Assembly: GCA_035412805.1 (NCBI GenBank)
Contig: DAONVO010000034.1
Span: 1 to 20,603, forward strand
Origin: DTU018 sp029550685
GTDB lineage: Bacteria > Bacillota > Syntrophomonadia > Syntrophomonadales > Syntrophomonadaceae
Reading direction: 5' to 3'
Length of the DNA stretch: 20,603 bases
Below are positions 1-8,048 of the stretch, in pieces. The position numbers and the translations under genes are program-made. The notes under the pieces are model-generated. The model was given only the letters and a program-made list of their open reading frames with translations. It did no database searches and was not told the DNA's origin. Position 1 is the first letter of the stretch; each line of letters starts with the position of its first letter.

Positions 1-51
1 CAGGTTGGGGGGAATCAAATCCAACAGGCTGATATCAGATATATTAAGCAT
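1..51 (-). CDS. I: Baseplate protein I (P2 gpI-like), 5' fragment
   Basis: Only the first 17 codons are in the window (MLNISDISLLDLIPPNL). The start is an ATG preceded by GGAGGG seven bases upstream, and it overlaps the end of J by eight bases (ATGCTTAA). The 'LLDLIPPNL' opening and the position right after J match gpI of P2-like tails, a baseplate wedge component that acts with J and W. The product is cut by the window edge, so the call rests mainly on gene order. Confidence 0.7.
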   Translation of the reverse strand, partial: MLNISDISLLDLIPPNL

Positions 52-1153
52 CTTCTAACCCTCCAAAGGTTACGTTAACTGTATCAGTTATGGCCACCTG
101 GTATGGCTCTACCTGGGTATAAACCGGACTTGTAACAATCACTCGTTTAGCTCCCGCAGCCATCACACGGGCTATAAGTTCAGACGGGTTGATGTCGCGG
201 CCTAGCTTCTCCTTCTGCCAGGATATATACCCATTCACGGCTTCGGTGACTGCTTCCTGGATGGCAGATGCCTCAGTGGACCTATCCTGGGCCACAAAGT
301 ATTCAATCTCAATGTTATAATTCACTACCTCCGGAGCTGCGACTATTACCTGGTCGGTCAGCGGCCTCAGGCTTTTGCTGTTGCAAATTGCATCAACGGC
401 ATTCAATATATCCGGTGACGGTATCTCGCCATCTTTTAACAACGGACGAATCGACACTTCGCCAGGAGCCGGCGAGTAAACCGCCACATCACTTATCAAA
501 GGAGATGCCGTCTTTGCCCAATACTTATATGCCCCTTCGGGCCCAGCCACAGAAAAGCTCTCAGGGGCTTCATAAATCCTTTGCCGGTACATGTCATCTG
601 CTTCCACATCAGAACCGCCAGAACTGACCGTTATATTAGACACCTGACTAATCCAGGGCAACGGATCCACCAACTGGTTGATCTGGCCAACCTGCCAGCC
701 ATTTCCGACCGTTCCTGCAGCAGTACACACAGCCAATACATCTGCCTGCAAACTGCCAGCTGATACTGTGATGTCCTCTTGTACCGCAAAAAATACCTGG
801 CCATTCGGAGTGACCCTGGTACCGGCCGGTATTATCACTGCTTGTGGTTGGGCAGCGGACAAAATGAATCTTATGGTAGTAACTGCCGGCTGTGCAGGTA
901 TGCGCTCGGTTCTGACCAAAGCTCCTATATGGTCCAGGTAATCCCCTGACGCATAGGCCAGCAGGTTCTGTTTCGCAGCATAATCAATTAAAAGCCTTTG
1001 ATGGGCAATAAGCATTGCTATAGCCTGCAAAAATAACCTGACGGGATCTCCAGGCGCCAGTTTCCGCCCAGATATAGCTTCATATGTAGTAATAACGTCA
1101 GCCTCTATCTGGCTGACGTCCTTATTGGCAAATTCAATTTTAGGCAAGTTCAT
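44..1153 (-). CDS. J: Baseplate assembly protein J (P2 gpJ / T4 gp6-like)
   Basis: This is a full-length 369-residue protein of the Baseplate_J family. In contractile tails it forms the baseplate wedge ring together with W and I. Family features include the early 'GDPVRLFLQAIA' helix, the 'YLDHIGALVRTER' segment around residue 90, and the central 'GGSDVEADDMYRQRI' segment around residue 190, which is very characteristic of gpJ. The C-terminal half is an alpha/beta domain ending in a beta-rich tail. The ATG start overlaps the end of W by 14 bases and the stop overlaps the start of I, so the three are translationally coupled. The length is normal for phages of this type and no damage is visible. 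Confidence 0.93.
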   Translation of the reverse strand: MNLPKIEFANKDVSQIEADVITTYEAISGRKLAPGDPVRLFLQAIAMLIAHQRLLIDYAAKQNLLAYASGDYLDHIGALVRTERIPAQPAVTTIRFILSAAQPQAVIIPAGTRVTPNGQVFFAVQEDITVSAGSLQADVLAVCTAAGTVGNGWQVGQINQLVDPLPWISQVSNITVSSGGSDVEADDMYRQRIYEAPESFSVAGPEGAYKYWAKTASPLISDVAVYSPAPGEVSIRPLLKDGEIPSPDILNAVDAICNSKSLRPLTDQVIVAAPEVVNYNIEIEYFVAQDRSTEASAIQEAVTEAVNGYISWQKEKLGRDINPSELIARVMAAGAKRVIVTSPVYTQVEPYQVAITDTVNVTFGGLEDA

Positions 1154-1460
1154 CCGAAACCCTCACCTTCACATTAGGAATCAGTATTCCCTCCTGACCG
1201 GATTCGGTAAATGTTACCTGTGTCACCCGGGCCCGGGGTTCCCATTTCTGGATCTCAGTAATTATTTCTGCAGTTAACTGGGCCTGAGCCACCGGCATAG
1301 GATTATCCAACCAGGACATAGTCACTCCAAATTCTCGATTCAAGGGCACTGAGTATTTAGGGGTAGTTATTATAGTACGGACATTTTGCAAAATTTCAGC
1401 CAGTTCAGTTGCTGGAGCAAAATCAATTTGTTGTGATTGAGCTATTACGGTAAACTCCAT
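1140..1460 (-). CDS. W: Baseplate protein W (GPW/gp25 family)
   Basis: This small protein of about 106 residues belongs to the gp25/gpW baseplate family, the wedge subunit that initiates sheath polymerisation in contractile tails. The typical pattern is visible: 'ILQNVRTIITTPKYSVPLNREFG' around residues 25-47, followed by a conserved helix and the 'WEPRARV' motif near residue 75, where the family has its E-P-R signature. I place the start at the ATG at 1460, where TGATG joins it to the stop of the upstream U gene and GGTGG lies six bases upstream. A TTG one codon earlier is also open but less likely. It lies directly upstream of J, as in P2. Confidence 0.92.
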   Translation of the reverse strand: MEFTVIAQSQQIDFAPATELAEILQNVRTIITTPKYSVPLNREFGVTMSWLDNPMPVAQAQLTAEIITEIQKWEPRARVTQVTFTESGQEGILIPNVKVRVSDELA

Positions 1461-1867
1461 CAACTACCACCCCCTGGCCTAACATACTCTATTAAGCTGA
1501 CATCAGCTTCCGCTACTAGCAACCTGCCACGGTTATCGATATGCTGCCATGTTTCTTCAAGAGATTCGATTACCCAGAGATTGTCGGACACAGGTCGTCC
1601 ATCCAAAATGAAGGGAACAGCCAGGCCAGCATCACGCGTAAATCTCAAAACTGCAAGAGATTCACTCGGGTTAACCCCTAAAGCTACATCAAACCGCATG
1701 CTTAGACTAATCCGCTCGACATCGGGCCCTAAGAACTCCAGCACCGGTTTTTTCCCTACCAGCTCATGGTTTGCCCAGCGCGCGGATCCACTCCGTTTCA
1801 GATCGGAAAATGTACGTATTCTATTGGATGATGTCTCGAACACCGTAAAGCCCAGGCTGCCTATCAT
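1460..1867 (-). CDS. U: Tail protein U (P2 gpU-like)
   Basis: This 135-residue protein resembles the P2 gpU family, a tail component of contractile phages. Supporting features are the opening 'MIGSLGFTVFETSS', the arginine/tryptophan segment near residues 22-38 ('LKRSGSARWANHE'), the 'KPVLEFLGPDVERISLSMRFD' strand-turn-strand and a C-terminal beta sandwich ('LLVAEADVSLIEYV'). The start is an ATG with GAGGTGATT nine bases upstream, and the stop overlaps the W start by one base. It sits between V and W. In P2 itself U lies next to the tape measure gene and D, so the order here is rearranged. Confidence 0.85.
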   Translation of the reverse strand: MIGSLGFTVFETSSNRIRTFSDLKRSGSARWANHELVGKKPVLEFLGPDVERISLSMRFDVALGVNPSESLAVLRFTRDAGLAVPFILDGRPVSDNLWVIESLEETWQHIDNRGRLLVAEADVSLIEYVRPGGGS

Positions 1868-1879
1868 ATTAAATCACCT

Positions 1880-2108
1880 CTATTGGGGAGGATCTGTGGT
1901 TTGTCCAATGTCATTTTCTTTGTGCACATGATTTACTAAGCTTATATCGCTGGCCACTACATCCCCGCTTACGTTTACATCTCCCGTGATATTGACATCC
2001 CCAGTTATATTGACACTGCCGGCTGCCGTAATATTTACGGTACCCACAGCGTATACAGTTAGTTCATGCGAGCTCCGGTCATACTCAATCCAGGTTCCAT
2101 CGGCAAAT
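1880..2108 (-). CDS. V: Baseplate spike protein V (P2 gpV-like), 3' part
   Basis: Only the last 75 or so codons are visible; the rest lies in the N gap. The visible part is the C-terminal beta-helical needle of the cell-puncturing spike. 'GTWIEYDRSSHELTVY' leads into six-residue turns (VNITAAG, VNITGD, VNITGD, VNVSGD) and a tip containing 'NHVHKEND'. In P2 gpV a His-x-His motif at the tip binds an iron ion, and the HVH here fits that. The N-terminal OB-fold that attaches the spike to the baseplate hub is missing from the assembly. The gene stops 12 bases before the U start. Confidence 0.88.
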
Positions 2109-2208
2109 NNNNNNNNNNNNNNNNNNNNNNNNNNNNNNNNNNNNNNNNNNNNNNNNNNNNNNNNNNNNNNNNNNNNNNNNNNNNNNNNNNNNNNNNNNNN
2201 NNNNNNNN
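2109..2208. other. Assembly gap (100 N), V/D junction
   Basis: A run of exactly 100 N hides the 3' end of D and the 5' part of V. V proteins of this family are roughly 150-210 residues and only about 75 are visible. The missing DNA is therefore probably longer than 100 bases, and the N run looks like a fixed-size scaffolding placeholder. Any reading frame carried across it is meaningless. Confidence 0.95.
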
Positions 2209-3203
2209 TCAAGAGCAACTACATAACCTGGTCCGCTATGTGTAGCCTGATTGACAAAGTACTTCCCATCAAATACGCCCCATCCTTCCAGCATTACCGT
2301 CACACCTGCTACCAGGGTAATATCCCCCTGCATCGTGAGGCTAAAGGTCATTTCCTCCTGATTCTTTTGCCGCAGCCTCTTCTTGGCCAATCTTTCAGCA
2401 GCCGCGATACTGTTAACACGCTCATTAATTACCAGGGTTCTTCCCGTAGCAGGACGATTAGGGGGCACATAGGTGTAGTTGATGTTCTCTGATTGCTTAC
2501 CGCCTTTATACTCCACCCGGCAGGCTGAGTAGATTTCTTTTGTCTTAGACTGACCGGAGTATGATATGACATTTGATTTGCCGCGATTAATCGTCTTTAT
2601 CGGCTCCATCTGTTCGTATTTACTATCATCAAAAATAACCAGTTGTAGACCGGTTACTTTTAAGGACAAACCTGCGTCTTCACAAAGTTTCTGTAGGAAG
2701 GGCAGATCAGCCTGTTCCGTTTGCTCAATCCGATCATACTCGGGGTCATCATCGGTATCGTAAAACAGTTCCATACCAGCCGGGCCTGCAATATCTGCTG
2801 CTATAACTGTCAGCTTCGTTTTTTCCCAAGCCCTGGTCTTATCCTCACCACTGAGAGAACTGGTAATGGGCACTGATATCGCCTTCATTGTCACTGTTTC
2901 TGGCGGCCCGTTTATATCGAAATCATCTACCTCAAAAATCCCTAAGGGCAGCGCTTCTTCACGCTGGTTGCCATCCCAGTTACTAACGACCAGCCCTGAT
3001 GACAAACGAGCTCCCTTTTCAGGGAACCATTCTGAGCGCCATAATCCTTCGCGATCTTCGAGAGTGATCTGCAGATCATCTGCTTTGCCGTTGGCATGGT
3101 CAGTATAGGTGAAGCTTAAAAGGTACTGGTCGATTTCCTCGGAGATATTCTTATTGTTATATAGCAGCAGCAACTTAGACCGCCGGGCCAGCTGTATATT
3201 CAT
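2209..3203 (-). CDS. D: Late control protein D / tail hub (P2 gpD-like), 3' end in gap
   Basis: This is the baseplate hub protein of P2-like tails (family Phage_GPD, related to T4 gp27). About 331 codons are visible before the N gap. The true start is the ATG at 3203 ('MNIQLARRSKLLLLYNNKNISEE'), with GAGGTGAGG seven bases upstream; the longer open frame upstream is only a shadow of X. Family marks are 'LLSFTYTDHANGKADDLQITLEDREGLW', 'LPLGIFEVDDFDINGPPETVTMKAISVP', and the late 'INERVNSIAAAERLAKKRLRQKNQEE' helix followed by 'GVTVMLEGWGVFDGKYFV'. Little more than the final few residues should be missing. It follows X with a four-base gap and binds the spike V. Confidence 0.93.
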
Positions 3204-3207
3204 AACC

Positions 3208-3411
3208 TCACCTCTTCCAGGGGGGCAGTGTCGTTGGGATAGGTGTCGTAATTTGGGGTATGACCAGAACAATGCCGGCCGAGAATATGACAGTCTCCCG
3301 GTGGGCATAATTAGCCTCCATGAGCTGAGACATGTATTTTTCACTTCCCATTTCCCGCAGGGCGATCAGATCCCATGTTTCGCCCTGCTGGGTAGTATAA
3401 GTGTTTGCCAT
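3208..3411 (-). CDS. X: Tail protein X (P2 gpX-like, LysM-like)
   Basis: This 67-residue protein carries the X-family pattern: 'YTTQQGETWDLIALREMGSEKYM' followed by 'LMEANY' and 'FSAGIVLVIPQI'. It resembles a single LysM-type repeat and is typical of Phage_tail_X. It probably acts in tail tip/hub assembly between the tape measure protein and D. The start is an ATG with GAGG seven bases upstream. The stop is four bases before the D start, indicating coupled translation. Confidence 0.92.
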   Translation of the reverse strand: MANTYTTQQGETWDLIALREMGSEKYMSQLMEANYAHRETVIFSAGIVLVIPQITTPIPTTLPPWKR

Positions 3412-3426
3412 ATCGATACCTCACTG

Positions 3427-5616
3427 TTAATATGCTAATCTGGCCTCTTGTCTTTGCCATTCTCGCATGAGAGCAGCGAATTCACTCAGCCCCATCCGCA
3501 CCCCTTGCTGGGCCTGTCTGCGTACATCAGGACTGCCGCCATCAATATGCACATGGATAGTCAGGTTTTCAGGACCAGCTCCCCGGGATGCCATAGCCAT
3601 GGATACATCATGGGGATATATCCGGCTGCCACTGGGCAGATCAATTATTTCTCCACCACGTTCATTGACCCGGGTCAAACCTCCGGACCAGTTGGTGGTA
3701 CCAGTAGCATGCCCGCCCAAAATTTTACCCTGAGTAGTTTTGATAGTGGATATCTCCTTTATCTGTACGCCGGGGATCTTATTGATAAGACCAATAAGTG
3801 TATTTATACTTTCTATCTGTCGATTAATTAAGCCAATAACAAATTCAATAGCTGCCTTTGCGGCCTTTTTCATTCCGGACCACAAAGCATTCATTATCTC
3901 TCTTGCTTTTTCAGACTTGTTATACAGCAATACCAGGCCGGCTACCAATGCGGCAATACCAACTATAATAAGGCCTATCGGATTTGCGGTTAAAGCTGCG
4001 TTCAGCAGCCACTGGGCTGCTGTATAGGCTTTTGTGGCGGCAGCAACCGCAACAGTTTTTACTTTAGTTGCACCCAATATTGCACTCTGTAATACTTGGC
4101 CAGATGTGACTCTATGCACTGCACTGACCAGGCTCAAAGCTGAACCCTTTAATAAGGTATACCCATAACCCAGACCAACACTGGCTATCTTTAATCCGAT
4201 CATGGCGGTGGCTGCATACACAATGCCCTTTGTTAAAGTAGGATGTTTCTCAGCAAAATCAGCTACCTTCCCAGCTCCCACAGCTAACATATTGGCAACC
4301 GATGTTAAGGGCGGCAGCAGAACAGTCCCCAGGTTGATCCCCAGTTCTGTTACTGAATTCTGCAGAAGTATCAATGAGTTAGCGGATGTAGCTGATCGGG
4401 CTTCAAATTCCTTCTGCATACTACCGGCATATAACGATTTATCGGCAACTTTTCCCAAGTTTTCTTCCAGGGTATTAAGGTTTGTTAATAAGGGAGCAAT
4501 GGCCCCAACCGATTCCTTACCGAATAATTGTGTTAATGTNNNNNNNNNNNNNNNNNNNNNNNNNNNNNNNNNNNNNNNNNNNNNNNNNNNNNNNNNNNNN
4601 NNNNNNNNNNNNNNNNNNNNNNNNNNNNNNNNNNNNNNNAGACCTGCTACTTTACCGAGCGGACCAATCCTGGTGACTACCTCGGATATCTTGGGTGCGC
4701 TCGCTGCGGTAGTATTGCCTAAGTAATTAATCTGGTCCGCCAGCGAAGTCACTTGTTCCTGGTTCATTTGAAAGGCCGTTCTCCATCCGGCCATCATTTG
4801 ACCAGCTTCATCGGCGGTAATATCAAACGCTACCCCCATTTTGGCCGCATCTTCTGCAAACTTGGTCAGGTTCTCCCGTTCAATTCCCGCTTGTCCTCCA
4901 GCTGCTACTATCTGCGCCAGACCGTTAGCTGACATGGGAATAGTGCGGCTGAGCTCCAGGATATCCTTCTGCATCCCCTGAAACTGCTCAGGCGTATCAA
5001 AATCAACAACTTTGCGCACATCAGCCATGGATGATTCAAATTCCATAGCTGCTTTAACCGGGGCTGCCATCGCTACCGCCAGGGCGGCGGCATCCAGTAA
5101 CTGCCCGCGGTAATTAGCCTTTGCTGCATCGTTATCAGCAATAGCTTTATCCAGGCCGACCAATTTGCGCTTAGCTTCCACTGCCTTATCCAGTTCCCTG
5201 GTCAGCTTGGCATTGTCATCGGCCAGGTTACGGGTAGACACACCCGCATCAGCGAGAGAAGATCTTAATCCCTGCAGTTCATCCCGTTGCTTAGATAGCC
5301 GGTCCTTGAGATCCCCCGCTTCCCTTTTAGCTCTTTCAAAAGCCCTTTCTAGTTCCTTGGTAGGCTTTTCTGCCTGGCGGATTTCTTTGGCCAGGCGGTT
5401 AACTTCATTCTGAGCAGAGTCAAAGCGTTTTTCGGTATCCAGGATCTCCTTTTTCAATTCCTTAAAGCGGGTTACTTTGGTCTGAGCTGTGCTCAGTTCT
5501 TTTATTTTTTTATCGAGCTGCGTGAGATCCTTAGTCGCAGCCATGAAGCTTGAAGAAAAAGAAGAGCTCACCTTGCCGGCGAGCTCAAAGGCTATTTCAT
5601 ATATTTTATTGGCCAC
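3427..5616 (-). CDS. T: Tail tape measure protein (P2 T-like, TP901 core), interrupted by N gap
   Basis: This protein sets tail length and is threaded through the tube. The first 170 or so residues form a long charged coiled coil (helices rich in K/E/R/L). They are followed by the TP901 core ('MEFESSMADVRKVVDF...TPEQFQGMQKDILELSRTIPMS'), then after the gap 'LFGKESVGAIAPLL', and hydrophobic segments such as 'NPIGLIIVGIAALVAGLVLLY' that look membrane-active. I prefer the GTG at 5616 as start (product beginning MANKIYEIAFELAG). It has GAGGTGA four bases upstream and lies just after the E+E' stop, while the upstream TTG frame would overlap E'. About 730 codons are drawn, but the N run hides an unknown length. 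Confidence 0.93.
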   Translation of the reverse strand: MANKIYEIAFELAGKVSSSFSSSFMAATKDLTQLDKKIKELSTAQTKVTRFKELKKEILDTEKRFDSAQNEVNRLAKEIRQAEKPTKELERAFERAKREAGDLKDRLSKQRDELQGLRSSLADAGVSTRNLADDNAKLTRELDKAVEAKRKLVGLDKAIADNDAAKANYRGQLLDAAALAVAMAAPVKAAMEFESSMADVRKVVDFDTPEQFQGMQKDILELSRTIPMSANGLAQIVAAGGQAGIERENLTKFAEDAAKMGVAFDITADEAGQMMAGWRTAFQMNQEQVTSLADQINYLGNTTAASAPKISEVVTRIGPLGKVAGXXXXXXXXXXXXXXXXXXXXXXXXXXXXXXXXXXTLTQLFGKESVGAIAPLLTNLNTLEENLGKVADKSLYAGSMQKEFEARSATSANSLILLQNSVTELGINLGTVLLPPLTSVANMLAVGAGKVADFAEKHPTLTKGIVYAATAMIGLKIASVGLGYGYTLLKGSALSLVSAVHRVTSGQVLQSAILGATKVKTVAVAAATKAYTAAQWLLNAALTANPIGLIIVGIAALVAGLVLLYNKSEKAREIMNALWSGMKKAAKAAIEFVIGLINRQIESINTLIGLINKIPGVQIKEISTIKTTQGKILGGHATGTTNWSGGLTRVNERGGEIIDLPSGSRIYPHDVSMAMASRGAGPENLTIHVHIDGGSPDVRRQAQQGVRMGLSEFAALMREWQRQEARLAY
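4540..4639. other. Assembly gap (100 N) inside tape measure gene
   Basis: A run of exactly 100 N lies between 'IGPLGKVAG' and 'TLTQLFGKESVGAI'. The frame is open on both sides and nominally the same. In related tape measure proteins the stretch between these two motifs is, as I recall, clearly longer than 33 residues, so the real gap probably exceeds 100 bases. Confidence 0.95.
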
Positions 5617-5620
5617 GACT

Positions 5621-6057
5621 TCACCTCTTCTCAAACACAATAGTCTGCCACTCTATCAATTCCCAGAGCGGCAGACTAAGCCAGAAAGTTACTGGTGTAA
5701 ACGTTCTTTCTCTGGAAAGAGCCAAAGCCACCCGTCTCAGGGTTTTACCCGGGTAATGGCTTAGCCCTAGGTTAGTAAAAAATTCTGAACCCGCAGGGTA
5801 ACCGCTGCAAAGTCCTTGGCCGGCAAAGCATGGATTACTTCTACTGGGACACCAGCCGCTTTGGCTGCCACCGTGGCTAAATATCCTTTGGTGAGCTCTG
5901 CCACCGACGACATGACCCCGCCGCTGGATACATACTCCCGTTCTGCATCCACCAAATCTCCGCCGGTCAATCCTTCCAGGTCCAGCTTCAGCTGCTCATA
6001 ATATTTGTCTTCAAATGTGATCGGTCTGGACAGCTTAACTTTGTTATCTGTATCCAT
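5621..6057 (-). CDS. E+E': Tail assembly chaperone fusion E+E' by -1 ribosomal frameshift
   Basis: Slipping back one base at TTTTTTA (5782-5776, minus strand) near the end of E lets translation continue in the -1 frame for about 51 more codons. It ends at TGA 5623-5621, giving a product of about 145 residues. The extension includes 'LRRVALALSRERTFTPVTFW' and 'LWELIEWQTIVFEKR', an amphipathic tail with a W-x-x-x-E pattern like the E' part of other P2-like chaperones. The frame has no start codon or ribosome binding site of its own, and it fills the space up to four bases before the tape measure start. E and E+E' are needed to load the tape measure protein during tail assembly; the ratio is set by slippage efficiency. 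P2 E+E' has about the same size. Confidence 0.88.
5767..6057 (-). CDS. E: Tail assembly chaperone E (P2 gpE-like)
   Basis: This 96-residue protein matches the gpE/Phage_TAC_7 type: 'KVKLSRPITFEDKYYEQLKLDLEGLTGGDLVDAE' followed by helical segments 'SSVAELTKGYLATVAAKAAG' and 'ALPAKDFAAVTLRVQNFLLT'. It is the short, zero-frame form of the chaperone that acts on the tape measure protein. The start is an ATG with AGGAGG five bases upstream. It lies between the tube gene and the tape measure gene, the canonical place. The last codons AAT TTT TTA hold the slippery site used to make the longer E+E' form. Confidence 0.93.
   Translation of the reverse strand: MDTDNKVKLSRPITFEDKYYEQLKLDLEGLTGGDLVDAEREYVSSGGVMSSVAELTKGYLATVAAKAAGVPVEVIHALPAKDFAAVTLRVQNFLLT
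5776..5782 (-). promoter_or_regulatory. -1 frameshift slippery heptamer TTTTTTA
   Basis: Read on the minus strand, the E codons AAT TTT TTA contain T TTT TTA in the X XXY YYZ register, a canonical -1 slippery heptamer, three codons before the E stop. About 13 bases downstream, AAGCC (5762-5758) can pair with GGCTT (5729-5725). The enclosed region can also form ACCC-TGAGAC-GGGT (5743-5730), so a stimulatory structure is plausible. The -1 frame is open from here to 5621. Location in the tail chaperone gene matches the conserved phage pattern. Confidence 0.88.
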
Positions 6058-6067
6058 ATGTTCCTCC

Positions 6068-6586
6068 TTATAATCCCAGGTCTCTGCGAACAGAAGCCAA
6101 GAAGTCGGTACCGGAGATGTAACAGATATAATTGAATTTATCTATCTCGACCTCTCGCTTACCGTTGATATAGACCTTGATGTAGGTAACCTCAAATTCA
6201 TTGGATGTGTCTGTGGTGGAGCCCATATCGAACTTACCTATGCCGGTCTTTTTGGGTACTGCCCGTACCACTACGCGAACTGGAACCGACTTATACTGTC
6301 CAGCTCCCGCATCATATACCTGCTGAGATCCGCGCAGATCAAGAGAATGGGCTTTGGGCTGGGCCAGTACAGCGACGTTCTTTTCTATAGTGCGCCAGTT
6401 GATGGTAAGACCCATACTGCCGAAGTGTCCTATTACCGGGCTTTCCACTTCACCAGCTATCCCTGCTCCCTTTACTGTGTCCGTTATGGGTTCCAGGTCG
6501 GGCAGTTGAACATCAGCTACCCCTAACAGATCGTTGCCATCCAAATAGACCCGGAAGTTGATTAATTTTTCGGGTACCGGATTCAT
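6068..6586 (-). CDS. FII: Major tail tube protein (P2 FII-like)
   Basis: This protein of about 172 residues polymerises into the inner tube of the contractile tail. It matches the FII family: 'LINFRVYLDGNDLLGVADVQLPDLEPITDTVKGAGIAGEV' at the start, 'GHFGSMGLTINWRTI' near residues 50-65, and a C-terminal 'FEVTYIKVYINGKREVEIDKFNYI' segment that is highly typical. I choose the ATG at 6586 with AGGAGGGG upstream at good spacing; a TTG one codon earlier is open but has poorer spacing. It follows the sheath gene by about 13 bases and precedes E, the canonical FI-FII-E order. Confidence 0.94.
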   Translation of the reverse strand: MNPVPEKLINFRVYLDGNDLLGVADVQLPDLEPITDTVKGAGIAGEVESPVIGHFGSMGLTINWRTIEKNVAVLAQPKAHSLDLRGSQQVYDAGAGQYKSVPVRVVVRAVPKKTGIGKFDMGSTTDTSNEFEVTYIKVYINGKREVEIDKFNYICYISGTDFLASVRRDLGL

Positions 6587-6599
6587 CAACTACCCCTCC

Positions 6600-8048
6600 T
6601 TAAAACAGACCCGCCAAATATTGCGGATCGTACTCGATAATAAAATCAATGTCCCGGGCCGGGCTGGGAGGAGTCACATAGACGTGGAAGCGTACTATTC
6701 CATCCATCAGATCAGTAGTTGGGTTTTCTGTCTGCTGGAACTCAACGCGTCCGCCCAGGAGGTAACCACGTGCCGTAAGCCCGTTAAGCCAGATATTGGC
6801 GCTGTCCAAAACAGTATCTATCAGGCGGCGATTTATGGGATAATCAACCTTCTGCCAGAAAGTCAGGACCAGTGTGTTGCTGATCCAGTTTATCATCCGG
6901 CGAATCGGTAAAAAGGCATCTTTGGGATCCGTCACTCCCGGATAACATCCGGTGCGGTTCCCCCAGGCTTTCCACCCGCCCACGAAATTCAAGGCAGTAA
7001 TGATACCTTCCCCATTCAGATATGCTGCCTGGTCAGGCCCCAGCCATACTTCTGCTCCATCAGCGGCAACAGCCGCATCCATCTGCAGGCTCTTATTACT
7101 TGGAGACATATACGGGATATCATCATTCTCGCTGTCCGTCTTACAGATCAGCCCGGCCAGCTGCGTGGACAGGTGATAGGTTTCACTCCCCAGCTTCACC
7201 TTTGGCCAGCAGACCACCTGCAGTTCATCCCCGTAATTATTATTGGTTTTCCACTCGGGAACATCTGTATATTTATCTTCAGTAATGGGAACATCTGTAA
7301 GAGCAATGGCCTTAAAATGCTGGTTGATATTCGAAGCCTTGGCCACCATTACCGCCGCCACTGCCGGATCCTGTGACCAGCCCGGGGCGAGAATCATACC
7401 GGGTACCAACCGGAAGCGGGGAAATATTTCATTGATCAGCTCCAGGCCTTCCGGTTTTCCAGTGGTATCATCCACCCCGCCGACAATGTCAGCTGCCGTA
7501 ACTGCCGAAGGATTCAGCTTTGAGTAGGCAATGTTCAATTTAGTTGCGCTACTTGCCGCACCGTCAGGGGTTGGAGTTATTACAACTTGTCCCTCAGCAT
7601 CAAAGGCCGCTGTATAGTCGGTATCCTTCACCAGGGGTTGCTCCGCCTCAGCATTCAACTTTACAACAAGAGTGCTCAGTATGACGTCTTTTTCAGCAAT
7701 CGTTATAACCCCATCAATAATATTGGCGTCAGCCGCCGGCACGTCTGTTTTATGTGTAGCTGGGTCAAGCACGTTTACTAAAACTACAGGTCCCATATTA
7801 TAAAGGCTGAAATGGGATTTCATGAATTCACAGAGTGTATAACTTTCCCAATCATCCGAATACCCCAGCGCCGCTACAGCCTCCTGGTAGGTATAACACA
7901 GGACCGGAACATTAACATTCCCCTCTCCGTCAGCAGCTCGGTTAACCGGGGCCGTGCCGAACACCACAGGCAGTCCGGCCGACACATTAGCCGGAGGAAT
8001 TACTGAACTGGGCTGTTCAGTAGTATAAACACCATGTTTGTAGGCCAA
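6600..8048 (-). CDS. FI: Tail sheath protein (P2 FI-like)
   Basis: This 482-residue contractile sheath subunit shows that the phage is a myovirus. Recognisable parts are the N-terminal 'HGVYTTEQPSSVIPPANVSAGLPVVFGTAPVN' and the central 'LVPGMILAPGWSQDPAVAAVMVAKASNI'. The conserved C-terminal block follows: 'ALNFVGGWKAWGNRTGCYPG', 'FLPIRRMINWISNTLVLTFW' and a closing 'FHVYVTPPSPARDIDFIIEYDPQYL'. The start is TTG, supported by AGGAGGG about seven bases upstream, and it is immediately adjacent to the stop of the preceding gene. No ATG occurs near a ribosome binding site here. Length is normal for the short (about 480 residue) sheath type. Confidence 0.95.
   Translation of the reverse strand: MAYKHGVYTTEQPSSVIPPANVSAGLPVVFGTAPVNRAADGEGNVNVPVLCYTYQEAVAALGYSDDWESYTLCEFMKSHFSLYNMGPVVLVNVLDPATHKTDVPAADANIIDGVITIAEKDVILSTLVVKLNAEAEQPLVKDTDYTAAFDAEGQVVITPTPDGAASSATKLNIAYSKLNPSAVTAADIVGGVDDTTGKPEGLELINEIFPRFRLVPGMILAPGWSQDPAVAAVMVAKASNINQHFKAIALTDVPITEDKYTDVPEWKTNNNYGDELQVVCWPKVKLGSETYHLSTQLAGLICKTDSENDDIPYMSPSNKSLQMDAAVAADGAEVWLGPDQAAYLNGEGIITALNFVGGWKAWGNRTGCYPGVTDPKDAFLPIRRMINWISNTLVLTFWQKVDYPINRRLIDTVLDSANIWLNGLTARGYLLGGRVEFQQTENPTTDLMDGIVRFHVYVTPPSPARDIDFIIEYDPQYLAGLF

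Noticed and set aside
2085..2108. Continuation of D across the N gap to a stop at 2085
   Set aside because: The frame depends on an arbitrary 100-base gap; this DNA clearly encodes V in another frame.
3204..3344. N-terminal extension of the D reading frame by 47 codons
   Set aside because: It is the out-of-frame shadow of X; the ATG at 3203 has its own good ribosome binding site.
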